Origin: Limibacterium fermenti
Lineage (GTDB): Bacteria > Bacteroidota > Bacteroidia > Bacteroidales > Dysgonomonadaceae
DNA: 64,000 nt
Reading direction: 5' to 3'
Assembly: GCF_041902845.1 (NCBI RefSeq)
Contig: NZ_CP159486.1
Location: forward strand, 2,356,001-2,420,000
Both the position numbers and the translations under genes were made by a program. The notes under the pieces are model-generated. The model saw only the letters and a list, made by a program, of their open reading frames with translations, was not told the origin of the DNA and did no database searches. Of the stretch, positions 49,644-58,697 are shown piece by piece. Position 1 is the first letter of the stretch, and each line of letters opens with the position of its first letter.

Positions 49644-51506
49644 TTATTTCTCATCCATAATAGTGATAAATTCTTCTTCCAATTCGGCAACACGGAAAGG
49701 CTGACCTTCTATGCGGTTGAACCGGTACAGGGGTAAATCAGGAAATTGTCCCTGTAGATAATGGGCAAACTGCCCGTTGTTTTGTTCCGCTACAATAATC
49801 TTTTTATATTGTTTCAATACTTCATGGGTATTGGATGGTAGCGGATAAAGAAACGTAAAATGGGTAAAGGCGATTTTTTTGTCTTTCGCCTGAATACGCA
49901 GCATAGCTTCCAGCAAATGCCCGTAGGTTCCTCCCCACCCTATAATCAGCGTATCGGCATCCGGGTCGCCTTCCACTTTCTGCAAAGGAACTTGTGAGGC
50001 GATCCTTTCGATTTTCTGACGGCGTGTATCGACCATTAATTGGTGATTATCGGGATTGGTGGAAATAATCCCGGTAAAATAATCTTTTTCCAATCCTCCT
50101 ATACGATGGATGTAATTCGGGGTGCCCGGTACACTCCAATATCTTACGAAAGTCTCCTCATCACGAGCATAAGGCTTCCAATTTCCGGCGTCTTTGCCGA
50201 ACTTTTGCAGAGCATACGAAGGTGAAATATCGGGATATTGCTTCATGTCGGGTATTTTCCATGCTGTCGATCCGTTAGCGATATAAGCATCGCTTAACAG
50301 GATTACCGGAGTCATGTGTTCCAATGCAATCTTCGAAGCCCAATAGGCGCTATCGAAACAATCCGCCGGCGACTTTGCAGCTATAACGACCAACGGACTC
50401 TCTCCGCTACGCCCATAGAGCGCCTGATTCAAATCGGACTGTTCGCTTTTGGTCGGTAGGCCTGTGGAAGGGCCTCCCCGTTGCACATCGATCACGACCA
50501 AAGGAAGCTCCGTCATCACAGCCAGCCCCAATGCTTCCGACTTAAGAGAAAGTCCCGGTCCCGAAGTAGAAGTGGCGGCAAGGCATCCGGCAAAACTTGC
50601 CCCGATAGCGGAACTGATGCCTGCTATCTCGTCTTCCATCTGAAGGGCCTTCACGCCTAAATCTTTCCTTTTCGTTAATTCCTGTAAGATATCGGTAGCC
50701 GGCGTAATAGGATAAGAGCCTAAAAACAACTGTAACCCGGCTTTTTCGGCCGCGGCTATCAATCCGTAAGCCGTGGCGGTATTGCCCTTAACATCCGTAT
50801 AAAACCCCTTACCGGCCTCTACACTGTCAATCCGATAAGTAGAAGCCGTCAAGTGCGTATTGTTTCCGAAATTATACCCAGCCGTAAGAACTTTAATATT
50901 AGTATCGGCCACTTTCGGTTTTTTGGCGAACTTCTCCTCCACCAAATGATCGGCGATTTCCAACGGACGGTTAAACAGCCAACAAACGACCCCGAGAGCA
51001 AACATATTCTTACTCCTGGTCATTTCTTTCGCGGTCAAATCCATTCCTTGAAGCGAATCTTTCGTCATAGAGGTAATCGCGACCGGAATAGGTTGGACAT
51101 AGTCGATTTTTAACTCCTCGAAAGGGTCTTCCGTCTCGAAACGGGCTTTTTCCAAATCCTTTTTTTGAAATGAATCGGTGTCGAAGAGCACAATAGATCC
51201 CCTCTTTAGATATTCGGCATTGACTTTCAAGGCCGCAGGATTCATCGCGATCAACACGTCGGTTTTATCGCCTGAATTATAGACATCTTTTGATCCGATA
51301 CGGACCTGAAAGCCCGAAACACCCTGCAAGGTACCCTGCGGGGCGCGTATCTCTGCCGGATAATCGGGGAAAGTAGCTATCTCGTTGCCGAAAATAGCGG
51401 AAAGTGTAGAAAATAATGTGCCTGATAATTGCATTCCGTCACCAGAATCGCCCGAAAAGCGGATGGTCACCTGCGGAATATCGGTCACAACTGAATTCGT
51501 TGGCAT
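49644..51506 (-). CDS. korA: 2-oxoglutarate (2-oxoacid):ferredoxin oxidoreductase, alpha subunit (gamma-alpha fusion)
   Basis: 620 residues from ATG 51,506. The N-terminal 190 residues are the gamma-like domain (IRFSGDSGDGMQLSGTLFSTLSAI.., EIRAPQGTLQGVSGFQVRIGS), followed by the alpha pyrimidine domain (GSYPITPATDILQELTKR, QMEDEIAGISSAIGASFAGCLAATSTSGPG). GPSTGLPTKSEQSDL is characteristic. Works with KorB; the pair suits a reductive branch supplying 2-oxoglutarate or the oxidative supply of succinyl-CoA for propionate formation. Confidence 0.94.
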   Translation of the reverse strand: MPTNSVVTDIPQVTIRFSGDSGDGMQLSGTLFSTLSAIFGNEIATFPDYPAEIRAPQGTLQGVSGFQVRIGSKDVYNSGDKTDVLIAMNPAALKVNAEYLKRGSIVLFDTDSFQKKDLEKARFETEDPFEELKIDYVQPIPVAITSMTKDSLQGMDLTAKEMTRSKNMFALGVVCWLFNRPLEIADHLVEEKFAKKPKVADTNIKVLTAGYNFGNNTHLTASTYRIDSVEAGKGFYTDVKGNTATAYGLIAAAEKAGLQLFLGSYPITPATDILQELTKRKDLGVKALQMEDEIAGISSAIGASFAGCLAATSTSGPGLSLKSEALGLAVMTELPLVVIDVQRGGPSTGLPTKSEQSDLNQALYGRSGESPLVVIAAKSPADCFDSAYWASKIALEHMTPVILLSDAYIANGSTAWKIPDMKQYPDISPSYALQKFGKDAGNWKPYARDEETFVRYWSVPGTPNYIHRIGGLEKDYFTGIISTNPDNHQLMVDTRRQKIERIASQVPLQKVEGDPDADTLIIGWGGTYGHLLEAMLRIQAKDKKIAFTHFTFLYPLPSNTHEVLKQYKKIIVAEQNNGQFAHYLQGQFPDLPLYRFNRIEGQPFRVAELEEEFITIMDEK

Positions 51507-51699
51507 ATTTCTAAGTGTATTTATAAAATTTATCAAGAGCGCATTACCCTTATGGGATTATCCGCTCTGAATTCAGCTACAAAGTAATAAAACACTTTTC
51601 GAAAAAACAAATTAATCCTTGAAAAGATCTATTCAATCTTAGAAACTGTTTTGAATTTTCCGAATGATCTAATTTTGTTTATTCTTTTATGCTGTTTTT

Positions 51700-52470
51700 T
51701 TAGAAAAGTCCGTCAAACCGTTTCTCATCAAGAAGCTCCTTATACAGTTTTTCCGCCTCTTTATAACTCTTGGCATGGAGTGCTGCCCCACAACTGATTC
51801 TTTTTACCCCTAACTCTTTCAATGTATTGAAATCGGGAGTATCTTTCAACAAAAAAGCGTTGAAAGGTAAAGACGTACGATCGACAAGAGCGGCAATTTC
51901 CTTTTCCTTTGTAACGGCGGGAACAAACACCCCATCGGCCCCGGCTGCCTCATAAAGCTTCACACGCGATAAGGTTTCTTCAAACGCCTGCGGATGTTTG
52001 ACCACATACGTATCGATACGGATATTCAAGAACACCCCGTGCGTTTGCTGATCGATATATTGCCGTAAACTCCGTATCGTATCGGCGAAAGCGGCGACAT
52101 CGGCCAACTTGCGGTTACCGTTTGTCACGACCGAATCCTCGATATTGATTCCTACGACACCTATATCCGTCAATTGCTTCACATGTTGTTGTATCTCTTT
52201 CACGTCGCGGGAATACCCGCCGTCGATATCCACCGATACCGGCAGGGCAAGCGAAGAAGCGATTCGCTTAGCCATATACAACAACTCCTCGAAGCTCATA
52301 TCTTCCCCATCAGCATATCCGAAGGTCTCCGCTACTGCGTGCCCCGAAACGCCGACCGCTTTATAACCGGCTTTCTCAGCTATCTGCGCGCTTTTCACAT
52401 CCCATACATTTGCCAGAATAAACGGTTCGTTTGCCGCGTGCAATTTTTTGAAATCATCTCTTTTCGACAT
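51700..52470 (-). CDS. Isocitrate lyase / PEP mutase family protein
   Basis: 256 residues, TIM-barrel. ILANVWDVKSAQIAEKAGYKAVGVSGHAVAETFGYADG, SVDIDGGYS and GINIEDSV are shared by the carboxyvinyl-carboxyphosphonate phosphorylmutase/ICL superfamily. The DIDGGY replaces the DxDTGY-type active site; the Cys-rich KKCGH loop of isocitrate lyase is absent, so it is not a glyoxylate enzyme. Probably an oxaloacetate- or methylisocitrate-type lyase or a PEP mutase relative; substrate unknown. Stand-alone. Confidence 0.85.
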   Translation of the reverse strand: MSKRDDFKKLHAANEPFILANVWDVKSAQIAEKAGYKAVGVSGHAVAETFGYADGEDMSFEELLYMAKRIASSLALPVSVDIDGGYSRDVKEIQQHVKQLTDIGVVGINIEDSVVTNGNRKLADVAAFADTIRSLRQYIDQQTHGVFLNIRIDTYVVKHPQAFEETLSRVKLYEAAGADGVFVPAVTKEKEIAALVDRTSLPFNAFLLKDTPDFNTLKELGVKRISCGAALHAKSYKEAEKLYKELLDEKRFDGLF

Positions 52471-52558
52471 ATATCCTTTTTTTAAAAGTTAGTTCTTATT
52501 GAACGCTCTTTCATCGGTTTTAGTTCGAGTAAATAAATTACCGACCCATTTAAGAAAA

Positions 52559-52580
52559 GGAGACAAGGAGACAAGGAGAC
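52559..52580. repeat. Short 8-bp tandem repeat after murA
   Basis: GGAGACAA is repeated three times (last copy partial) about 10 bp beyond the murA stop codon. A small slippage tract. Confidence 0.8.
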
Positions 52581-52588
52581 GGAGAGAT

Positions 52589-53893
52589 TCACACTCGCCG
52601 GATAGCGGCGCCCAACCGGTTTAAACGGACGTCGATATCCTGATACCCGCGATCGATTTGATCGATATTATGAATGGTGCTTTTGCCCTGCGCGCTCATG
52701 GCGGCAATCAACAGCGATATCCCGGCTCGGATATCGGGCGAACTCATCGTCATGCCTTTCAACTTAAAGCGATCGCCTAATCCGATCACCGTGGCACGGT
52801 GCGGGTCGCACAGAATGATCTGCGCTCCCATATCGATGAGCTTATCGACAAAAAACAAGCGGCTTTCGAACATCTTCTGATGGATGAGCACGCACCCTTC
52901 GGCTTTCGTGGCAACCACCAGCATCACACTGAGCAGGTCGGGCGTCAGGCCGGGCCAGGGCGCATCGGCAATGGTGAGGATGGAACCATCGAGAAACGAT
53001 TCGATGGTATAACGGTCTTGCTCGGGAATATACAAATCATCGCCCTGCTGATGCACGGTAATCCCCAAGCGGCGGAAGCTTTCGGGAATAATGCCCAAGT
53101 TCTGTACCGAGACGTTTTTAATGGTCAATTCCGAAGCTGTCATAGCGGCCATGCCGATGAAGCTGCCGATTTCGATCATATCGGGCAACAAACGGTGCCG
53201 GCACCCCGACAGCCGCGTGACACCCTGCACGATGAGACGGTTCGAGCCGATGCCTTGAATATGCGCCCCCATCCTGACCAACATGCGGCTCAATTGCTCG
53301 ACATACGGTTCGCACGCCGCATTATAAATAATGGTTTCCCCTTCGGCAAAGACAGCCGCCATGAGTAAGTTGGCCGTTCCCGTAACCGATGCTTCATCGA
53401 GGAGGATATAGCATCCCTTCAATCGATCAGCCGATAGCTTGAAAAGCTGCTTTCCTTCATCAAACACCAACTCGGCGCCCAATTTCATGATTCCGTTGAA
53501 ATGCGTATCCAACCGTCGCCGGCCGATTTTGTCGCCGCCGGGTTTCGGGACGGTCGCATTGCCGAAGCGCCCCAACAACGGGCCGATGGTCATGATCGAT
53601 CCGCGAAGGGCGGCGCTCTTTTCGATAAACTCCCGCGACTCGGTATAGGCCAAATCAATGGCGTCGGCTTTCAACGACCACGCACCATGACCCGCCGGCT
53701 TCACCGACACGCCCATATCCTTCAGCAGCGACAACAGGTTATTGACATCGACAATATCGGGAACATTTTCGATAACGACCTCTTCGTCGGTAAGCAACGC
53801 GGCGCAAATGACCTGCAACGCTTCGTTTTTCGCTCCCTGCGGAATTATCTCCCCGTGAAGGCGATGCCCGCCTTCGATGATAAATGATGACAT
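52589..53893 (-). CDS. murA: UDP-N-acetylglucosamine 1-carboxyvinyltransferase with Asp at the active-site Cys
   Basis: 434 residues, first committed step of peptidoglycan synthesis (PEP plus UDP-GlcNAc). GAKNEALQVICAALL near residue 20 holds the Lys/Asn contacts; LRGSIMTIGPLLGRFG at 97-111 is the active-site loop. In the PGG[C]-IG motif, the residue is Asp121 (PGGDKIG) where E. coli MurA has Cys115, the residue alkylated by fosfomycin. Such Asp enzymes, as in Mycobacterium and Chlamydia, are intrinsically insensitive. Third gene of rsmI-murB-murA, 13 bp after murB. Confidence 0.96.
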   Translation of the reverse strand: MSSFIIEGGHRLHGEIIPQGAKNEALQVICAALLTDEEVVIENVPDIVDVNNLLSLLKDMGVSVKPAGHGAWSLKADAIDLAYTESREFIEKSAALRGSIMTIGPLLGRFGNATVPKPGGDKIGRRRLDTHFNGIMKLGAELVFDEGKQLFKLSADRLKGCYILLDEASVTGTANLLMAAVFAEGETIIYNAACEPYVEQLSRMLVRMGAHIQGIGSNRLIVQGVTRLSGCRHRLLPDMIEIGSFIGMAAMTASELTIKNVSVQNLGIIPESFRRLGITVHQQGDDLYIPEQDRYTIESFLDGSILTIADAPWPGLTPDLLSVMLVVATKAEGCVLIHQKMFESRLFFVDKLIDMGAQIILCDPHRATVIGLGDRFKLKGMTMSSPDIRAGISLLIAAMSAQGKSTIHNIDQIDRGYQDIDVRLNRLGAAIRRV

Positions 53894-53906
53894 ACTTTCT
53901 CCTTTT

Positions 53907-54917
53907 CTAATAAATTCTTACTTCCGGCTCCAATGCTACACAGAACCGGTCGCTGACCGCCTCTTGCACTTCCTTCATAAAATCGATGATATCGCTTCCC
54001 TTATCGGTACCGTAATTCACCATAATAAGCGCATGACCGGGATATGTCCCTACCATCCCCCGACGTTTGCCTTTGTAACCGGCTTTATCGATAAGGTACG
54101 CCGCCGAGGTTTTAAACCGCCCCTCGCCGGCAGCATACACGGGCGCGTCGGGCAGTTTCGAGAGTAACGCTTCTTTTTCGCCCCCGGTCAATAAAGGATT
54201 CTTGAAAAAACTTCCGGCATTGGGAAGTGTCGCATAATCGGGGAGCTTCCGCTCACGAATGCGGATAACCGCTTGCCGCACCTGCTGCAACGTGGGATGC
54301 GGGACCCCTTTCAGTTCGCGGCTCAGATCGATATATTTCTCCTGATAAACAAACGTTTTATGCAGGCGGAAGACAACCGATGTGATGACATAGTTCCGTT
54401 CGTGTTTAAATAAGCTGTCACGATAGGAAAAGCGGCAATCGGCATGGGAAAAAACCACGGCCTTGCCGGTAGAGAGTTCCATTGCCCGAACGGCCGATAT
54501 CCCATCCTTCACTTCCGCGCCATATGCTCCGATGTTCTGCACCGGGCTCGCCCCTACGGTACCCGGTATCAGCGACAGGTTCTCGAGGCCGGCATACCCC
54601 TCCCGCACACAGTAATCCACAAAATCGTCCCACACAACGGCGGCGCCCGCTTCTATTTCTATCCGGTCGTTATCCTCGCTAAGCACCTGTATTTGTTTCA
54701 TGACGGGTTGAATGATCAACCCGTCGAAATCGGTCGTGAAAAGCATATTATATCCTCCTCCGAGAACCAGTTTTTTTTCGTGCGGATAGAGCGCGAGTAC
54801 CTCTTTCAGCTCCTGCGGAGTATCCACACGGCAAAACAACCGTGCCCGGGCAGATACCCGGAACGAGTTATACGGTTTTAACTGAACATCTTGCAGCATT
54901 TCCATCTTCATCATCAT
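53907..54917 (-). CDS. murB: UDP-N-acetylenolpyruvoylglucosamine reductase
   Basis: 336 residues. FAD-binding region LGGGYNMLFTTDFDG and NIGAYGAEVKD, catalytic Ser in LPNAGSFFKNP and the C-terminal Glu in VALEPEVRIY identify MurB; the extra C-terminal domain places it in the E. coli-like type I group. NADPH reduction of the MurA product to UDP-MurNAc. Multiple ATGs at the start (54,917, 54,914, 54,911) leave the exact start open by two codons. Sits 9 bp after rsmI. Confidence 0.95.
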   Translation of the reverse strand: MMMKMEMLQDVQLKPYNSFRVSARARLFCRVDTPQELKEVLALYPHEKKLVLGGGYNMLFTTDFDGLIIQPVMKQIQVLSEDNDRIEIEAGAAVVWDDFVDYCVREGYAGLENLSLIPGTVGASPVQNIGAYGAEVKDGISAVRAMELSTGKAVVFSHADCRFSYRDSLFKHERNYVITSVVFRLHKTFVYQEKYIDLSRELKGVPHPTLQQVRQAVIRIRERKLPDYATLPNAGSFFKNPLLTGGEKEALLSKLPDAPVYAAGEGRFKTSAAYLIDKAGYKGKRRGMVGTYPGHALIMVNYGTDKGSDIIDFMKEVQEAVSDRFCVALEPEVRIY

Positions 54918-54926
54918 TCATCCGCC

Positions 54927-55637
54927 TCATCCTTTATAAAGCACAAACACGCAGGGCTTCTTCTGCATATCGGGCAAGCTGTTTTTCCATGCGCCAATGG
55001 TCTTCGTCACCATATACTCATCGTCGCACGTCACATTCATGGCGATGCACAGACGGGTGGACGGCTTGCAGATACGCAACAGGTCATCGGCCATCTTATG
55101 ATTGCGGTAAGGCGTTTCGATGAAGAGTTGCGTTTGGTCTTCACTATAAGCGCGCGATTCGAGCGACTTAATCCTCTTAGCCCGCTCGTCATCGCCAATC
55201 GGCAAATAGCCGTGAAAAGCAAAGCTCTGTCCGTTGAAACCCGATGCCATCAGCGCCATGAGAATAGAGGAAGGCCCGACTAACGGCACCACTTTATAGC
55301 CCTTTCGTTGGGCAAGTTGCACCACGTCGGCTCCGGGGTCGGCCACCGCGGGGCATCCCGCCTCCGAAAGTACGCCGATACTCGTTCCCGCAGCCATCGG
55401 CGAGAGATACTCGGCAAGACGGCTTTTGTCGGTATGCTTGTTGAGTTCATAAAACGTCAGCGAATCGATGTCGATGGAAGGATCGCATTTCTTCAGGAAG
55501 CGCCTTGCGGAACGTACATTTTCGACAATAAAGCAAGTCAGTCGTGTGACGATCTCGTTGTTAAAAGGAGGAATGACACGGTCGATGGCGGTGTCTCCCA
55601 ATGTGACGGGAATCAAATAAAGCGCAGGTTCATCCAT
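54927..55637 (-). CDS. rsmI: 16S rRNA (cytidine-2'-O)-methyltransferase RsmI-like (tetrapyrrole methylase fold)
   Basis: 236 residues from ATG 55,637; the longer reading begins upstream of the promoter (TACTTTTG, 55,656-55,663) and is rejected. LYLIPVTLGD at the N-terminus, GVLSEAGCPAVADPGADVVQLA and VPLVGPSSILMALMASGFNGQ.F.FHGYLP are the SAM- and rRNA-binding motifs of the RsmI family. It is the shorter Bacteroidetes-type variant, so the exact target is inferred. Leads rsmI-murB-murA. Confidence 0.85.
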   Translation of the reverse strand: MDEPALYLIPVTLGDTAIDRVIPPFNNEIVTRLTCFIVENVRSARRFLKKCDPSIDIDSLTFYELNKHTDKSRLAEYLSPMAAGTSIGVLSEAGCPAVADPGADVVQLAQRKGYKVVPLVGPSSILMALMASGFNGQSFAFHGYLPIGDDERAKRIKSLESRAYSEDQTQLFIETPYRNHKMADDLLRICKPSTRLCIAMNVTCDDEYMVTKTIGAWKNSLPDMQKKPCVFVLYKG

Positions 55638-55655
55638 AGGGTTTCTTTTGATGAA

Positions 55656-55663
55656 CAAAAGTA
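55656..55663 (-). promoter_or_regulatory. -7 element of the rsmI-murB-murA operon
   Basis: TACTTTTG on the minus strand, 19 bp upstream of the rsmI start codon. Confidence 0.65.
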
Positions 55664-55733
55664 CGGATTTTTTCAAAAACAAGGAAATCACAGATCAAAG
55701 TTGATACATCGTTTACACCATTAGCCGTTTTAT

Positions 55734-57116
55734 TCAAAGGGCCGTTTCCGATTCCTCCGGTGGTTGCCAAGACATCATTTTTGTGTGTTCGGAAGAGAGA
55801 TACCGGGCCAGCAAGTCCGATAATTTTGTCGGAGAGGCTTGTTTTTTCTTTTTTTCTTCCGGTTGGGAACGGGCTTGGTTCTCTTTTATTCTGCGGCATA
55901 GTTCGATTAAAGATTCACAGCCGGCGTTTTCAAAGATCGATTGTGTCATTTTGTCTGTTAATAGATCCGACTGTAATAATCCACTCAAATTATCTATTTG
56001 TAAATATTGCTTGTCTTCTTTCATCAATCTGGTTTGCTCTTCCAGTTTTTTACCTTCGGGGGTGCCGTTATTCGTCAGGAAAAGGAACGTACGGATAAAG
56101 ATGCAGGCATCAATGAAATCAGCAAGCAAATAGCCGCATTTCAATCCATCGAGACAATAAGGGATGAGGAATTTTTTATTTCCTAAAGGGATGATTTCGA
56201 AATTATCGATTATCTCCGATAGCGGTCCTATCGCTTGAGCGGGGATTTTAGCTCCGAGGCGTTCCATCAAGCGGTTGATGGCGTGAATTTGAATGTAGAC
56301 AGGCACCTTAAGTTTCCCGAACCGGGTGTCAGGAACAATTTTATCAAGCGGCATCTCCACGGGCAAGATTTCATTTTTGAAGGTGTCCGTGTCAAACAGC
56401 CATGCTTCTAATTTTATTCCCGAATGAGTCTCATTATGGAAGCGAAAAGCGTGTGTCTCGATTTCATGAATACCGATATTCACAATCTGGTGCATACGAA
56501 AGTCGCTTTTCTGCAACATCCGCAACGCCATGCTTCTTTGGGAAAGGCCGTCATAATGCTCCAAGTCGAACCAGTCATCCATCTCGGTATCGGTTCTGCA
56601 GGTGTACACCCATCCTTTGCGACAGTCGCTCAGATATTCGCAGACAAGAATCGCCGACTTTTCCAACATAAGTTTGTAGAGACGGTTTAAATGACCTCGC
56701 CGCTTGCCGATCTCTTCAAAGATTTCTTGTCCTTCGAAAGGATAATATTTTTTTTTACAGGCTACAGCCATAAGAGGATCGGCGACATAGAAGAAATCGT
56801 AAAGCGATATTTCACGTTCGTCATCATCCCGTAACTTAATGGTACACTGAGCCACCGACATATTAATGAAGCGTTTTATTATTTTCAGGTCTTGTTGTTG
56901 AATGCGCTGGTCCTCGCTATGCGTTATTTTTACAGGAACCCCACGATAACGATAGATAAGCATTTTGTATTCAGGTGGAATTACATTGAAGGCGCCTTCC
57001 CCTGCTACGATGTCGCATATATGTTTTAATTTATGCATGAAATCGTTCATTCCCTGTGCTTGCCAAAGTTTTTGATCGGCGATGGAGGCTCTTGTTTTTT
57101 TCTTCTTTTTAGACAT
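55734..57116 (-). CDS. Large conserved hypothetical protein
   Basis: 460 residues, cytosolic, begins with a Lys-rich MSKKKKKTRAS and ends with a Lys/Glu-rich linker and acidic tail. Contains several Trp/Cys-containing segments (YLSDCRKGWVYTCRTDTEMDDWF, DGLKCGYLLADFIDACIFIRTFLFL) and no domain I can name. Single gene with a promoter (TATTTTTG, 57,238-57,245) and a 120-nt leader. Not obviously foreign in codon style. No function is inferred. Confidence 0.75.
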   Translation of the reverse strand: MSKKKKKTRASIADQKLWQAQGMNDFMHKLKHICDIVAGEGAFNVIPPEYKMLIYRYRGVPVKITHSEDQRIQQQDLKIIKRFINMSVAQCTIKLRDDDEREISLYDFFYVADPLMAVACKKKYYPFEGQEIFEEIGKRRGHLNRLYKLMLEKSAILVCEYLSDCRKGWVYTCRTDTEMDDWFDLEHYDGLSQRSMALRMLQKSDFRMHQIVNIGIHEIETHAFRFHNETHSGIKLEAWLFDTDTFKNEILPVEMPLDKIVPDTRFGKLKVPVYIQIHAINRLMERLGAKIPAQAIGPLSEIIDNFEIIPLGNKKFLIPYCLDGLKCGYLLADFIDACIFIRTFLFLTNNGTPEGKKLEEQTRLMKEDKQYLQIDNLSGLLQSDLLTDKMTQSIFENAGCESLIELCRRIKENQARSQPEEKKKKQASPTKLSDLLARYLSSEHTKMMSWQPPEESETAL

Positions 57117-57237
57117 TCTCCTCTTCGGTTATTGTTAATGATTATGTCCGGGCATCCCTCCCTATAGGAATCCGTTGAACGATGAAAGAAGCATTCATGG
57201 CATCGTGTTTGTCAATGACTGTGTTTCATCGCTGTTG

Positions 57238-57245
57238 CAAAAATA
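57238..57245 (-). promoter_or_regulatory. -7 element of the 460-residue protein gene
   Basis: TATTTTTG on the minus strand. The 240-bp gap between this gene and the rhomboid gene shows nothing else. Confidence 0.5.
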
Positions 57246-57358
57246 GTTTTATTTTCGATTAAAATGAAAAATATGCTTTTCTTTAACTATCAGGAAGAGA
57301 CTAAAAATACTCGCCAACCGTCTGAGAACAGAATTGGCATACCGGAAGGCTATAACGA

Positions 57359-58015
57359 TTAGAGACCGAAATGGATGAGGTCGGACAACGAGTCGACGCG
57401 TATCCGGGCGATGAAGGCGTTCAGCAAATCGATACCGGCGCCCCACCGAAAGAGAAGAAGCGTGAATACCAGTCCGAATACCCCACCGGTAATATGCGCC
57501 AAGTGATTGATGCCTCCGGCTTGTTTTTTATCGAGTTGATAGGATATCACCAGAAATAAAGCACCGAAGATAAAAGCGGGCAACATAACAGGAATAAATA
57601 GAATGCCCATAAAATTCATCGGATTGATCAGAATATAGGCAAACACCACGGCCGATACCGCCCCCGATGCGCCCAAACCATAGTACGAGGCGTTGTCGCG
57701 ATTTTGCCGGTAGGTAGGCAGAATGGATACGACCAGTCCCAAAACATACATCAGGATATATAATAGGTTCCCGGTCGAAGCGCCCAACGCCGCACGGTAG
57801 GTACGTTCGATATCTTCGCCGAAGAAATAGAGCGTAAACATATTGAAGATCAAATGGGCATAGTCGGCATGCAGAAAGCCGTATGAGAACAGCCGGTACC
57901 ACTCGCCCTGCCGAACCGCAGGCGGATAGAAAATCATTTTATCCACCAGACGGCGGTCTTGAAAGGCGGCAATCGATATGACGGCCGTAAGAACGATAAG
58001 GAAAAGGGTAATCAT
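57359..58015 (-). CDS. Rhomboid-family intramembrane serine protease
   Basis: 218 residues from ATG 58,015. Six hydrophobic segments; GLGASGAVSAVVFAYI contains the catalytic Ser in GASG, and HITGGVFGLVF holds the catalytic His of the last helix. Also FLHADYAHLIFNMFTLYFFG with the HxxxN loop. Cleaves transmembrane substrates. The ATG overlaps the NUDIX stop (ATGA), so the two are coupled. Confidence 0.93.
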   Translation of the reverse strand: MITLFLIVLTAVISIAAFQDRRLVDKMIFYPPAVRQGEWYRLFSYGFLHADYAHLIFNMFTLYFFGEDIERTYRAALGASTGNLLYILMYVLGLVVSILPTYRQNRDNASYYGLGASGAVSAVVFAYILINPMNFMGILFIPVMLPAFIFGALFLVISYQLDKKQAGGINHLAHITGGVFGLVFTLLLFRWGAGIDLLNAFIARIRVDSLSDLIHFGL

Positions 58016-58581
58016 AATAAATGCTTTTCTGCCATATACTTCCACAACGGAGCGGCCATCGTGGCCTGCACGATTTGCCCCGACACGAGCAATCGCCTCA
58101 CTTCATTCAACGTAAACAGGCATACGCTCAAATCTTCGGAAGGCTCGAGCGATTGACCGGCCAGCTTTTCAACATCTTCCGCCAAAAAACAGTACGAATA
58201 ATTGGTATTGGCGCTCGCATTGGGCGATACGCATATAAATTCACTCCAACGACCTGCCCCATAACCGGTTTCCTCCATCAATTCACGCTGAGCCGAGGCT
58301 AAAGGCGAAGCATCTTCCTGCTCACATACCCCGGCACACAACTCGAAACAGGTGCGCCCAATGGCATGACGGTATTGCCGGACAAAAACGAACTCATTTT
58401 TCTTCGTTATGGCGATAATATTCACCCAATTGGCATATTCCAAAATATAATACGAAGGGATGATATTTCCGTTAGGCAACTCCACGCGCTCCCGCCGTAC
58501 AGTCAGCCAAGGTTCGTTGTGCAGATATTCACTTTCAAGCACCTTCCACCGATGTGGATCGGGGTCTTTTGATGTCGTCAT
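58012..58581 (-). CDS. NUDIX hydrolase (ADP-ribose pyrophosphatase-like)
   Basis: 189 residues. The Nudix box GVCEQEDASPLASAQRELMEETGYG (G-x5-E-x7-REUxEExGU pattern with the REL.EETGYG core) is intact, with FVRQYRHAIG upstream as in ADP-ribose or nucleotide-sugar pyrophosphatases. Translationally coupled to the rhomboid gene. Promoter TATCTTTG at 58,596-58,603. Confidence 0.93.
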   Translation of the reverse strand: MTTSKDPDPHRWKVLESEYLHNEPWLTVRRERVELPNGNIIPSYYILEYANWVNIIAITKKNEFVFVRQYRHAIGRTCFELCAGVCEQEDASPLASAQRELMEETGYGAGRWSEFICVSPNASANTNYSYCFLAEDVEKLAGQSLEPSEDLSVCLFTLNEVRRLLVSGQIVQATMAAPLWKYMAEKHLL

Positions 58582-58595
58582 TTCAATTTTTGAAG

Positions 58596-58603
58596 CAAAG
58601 ATA
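58596..58603 (-). promoter_or_regulatory. -7 element of the NUDIX-rhomboid operon
   Basis: TATCTTTG on the minus strand, 15 bp before the NUDIX start codon; very short leader. Confidence 0.65.
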
Positions 58604-58697
58604 TTACTTTCGAGTTAAACAGAAAAATAAGTTCTGCTTTTCGATGACTATTTGATCTTGAGAATAGGAAAGATGCGGTTTTTAAGTGGAATGAAGA

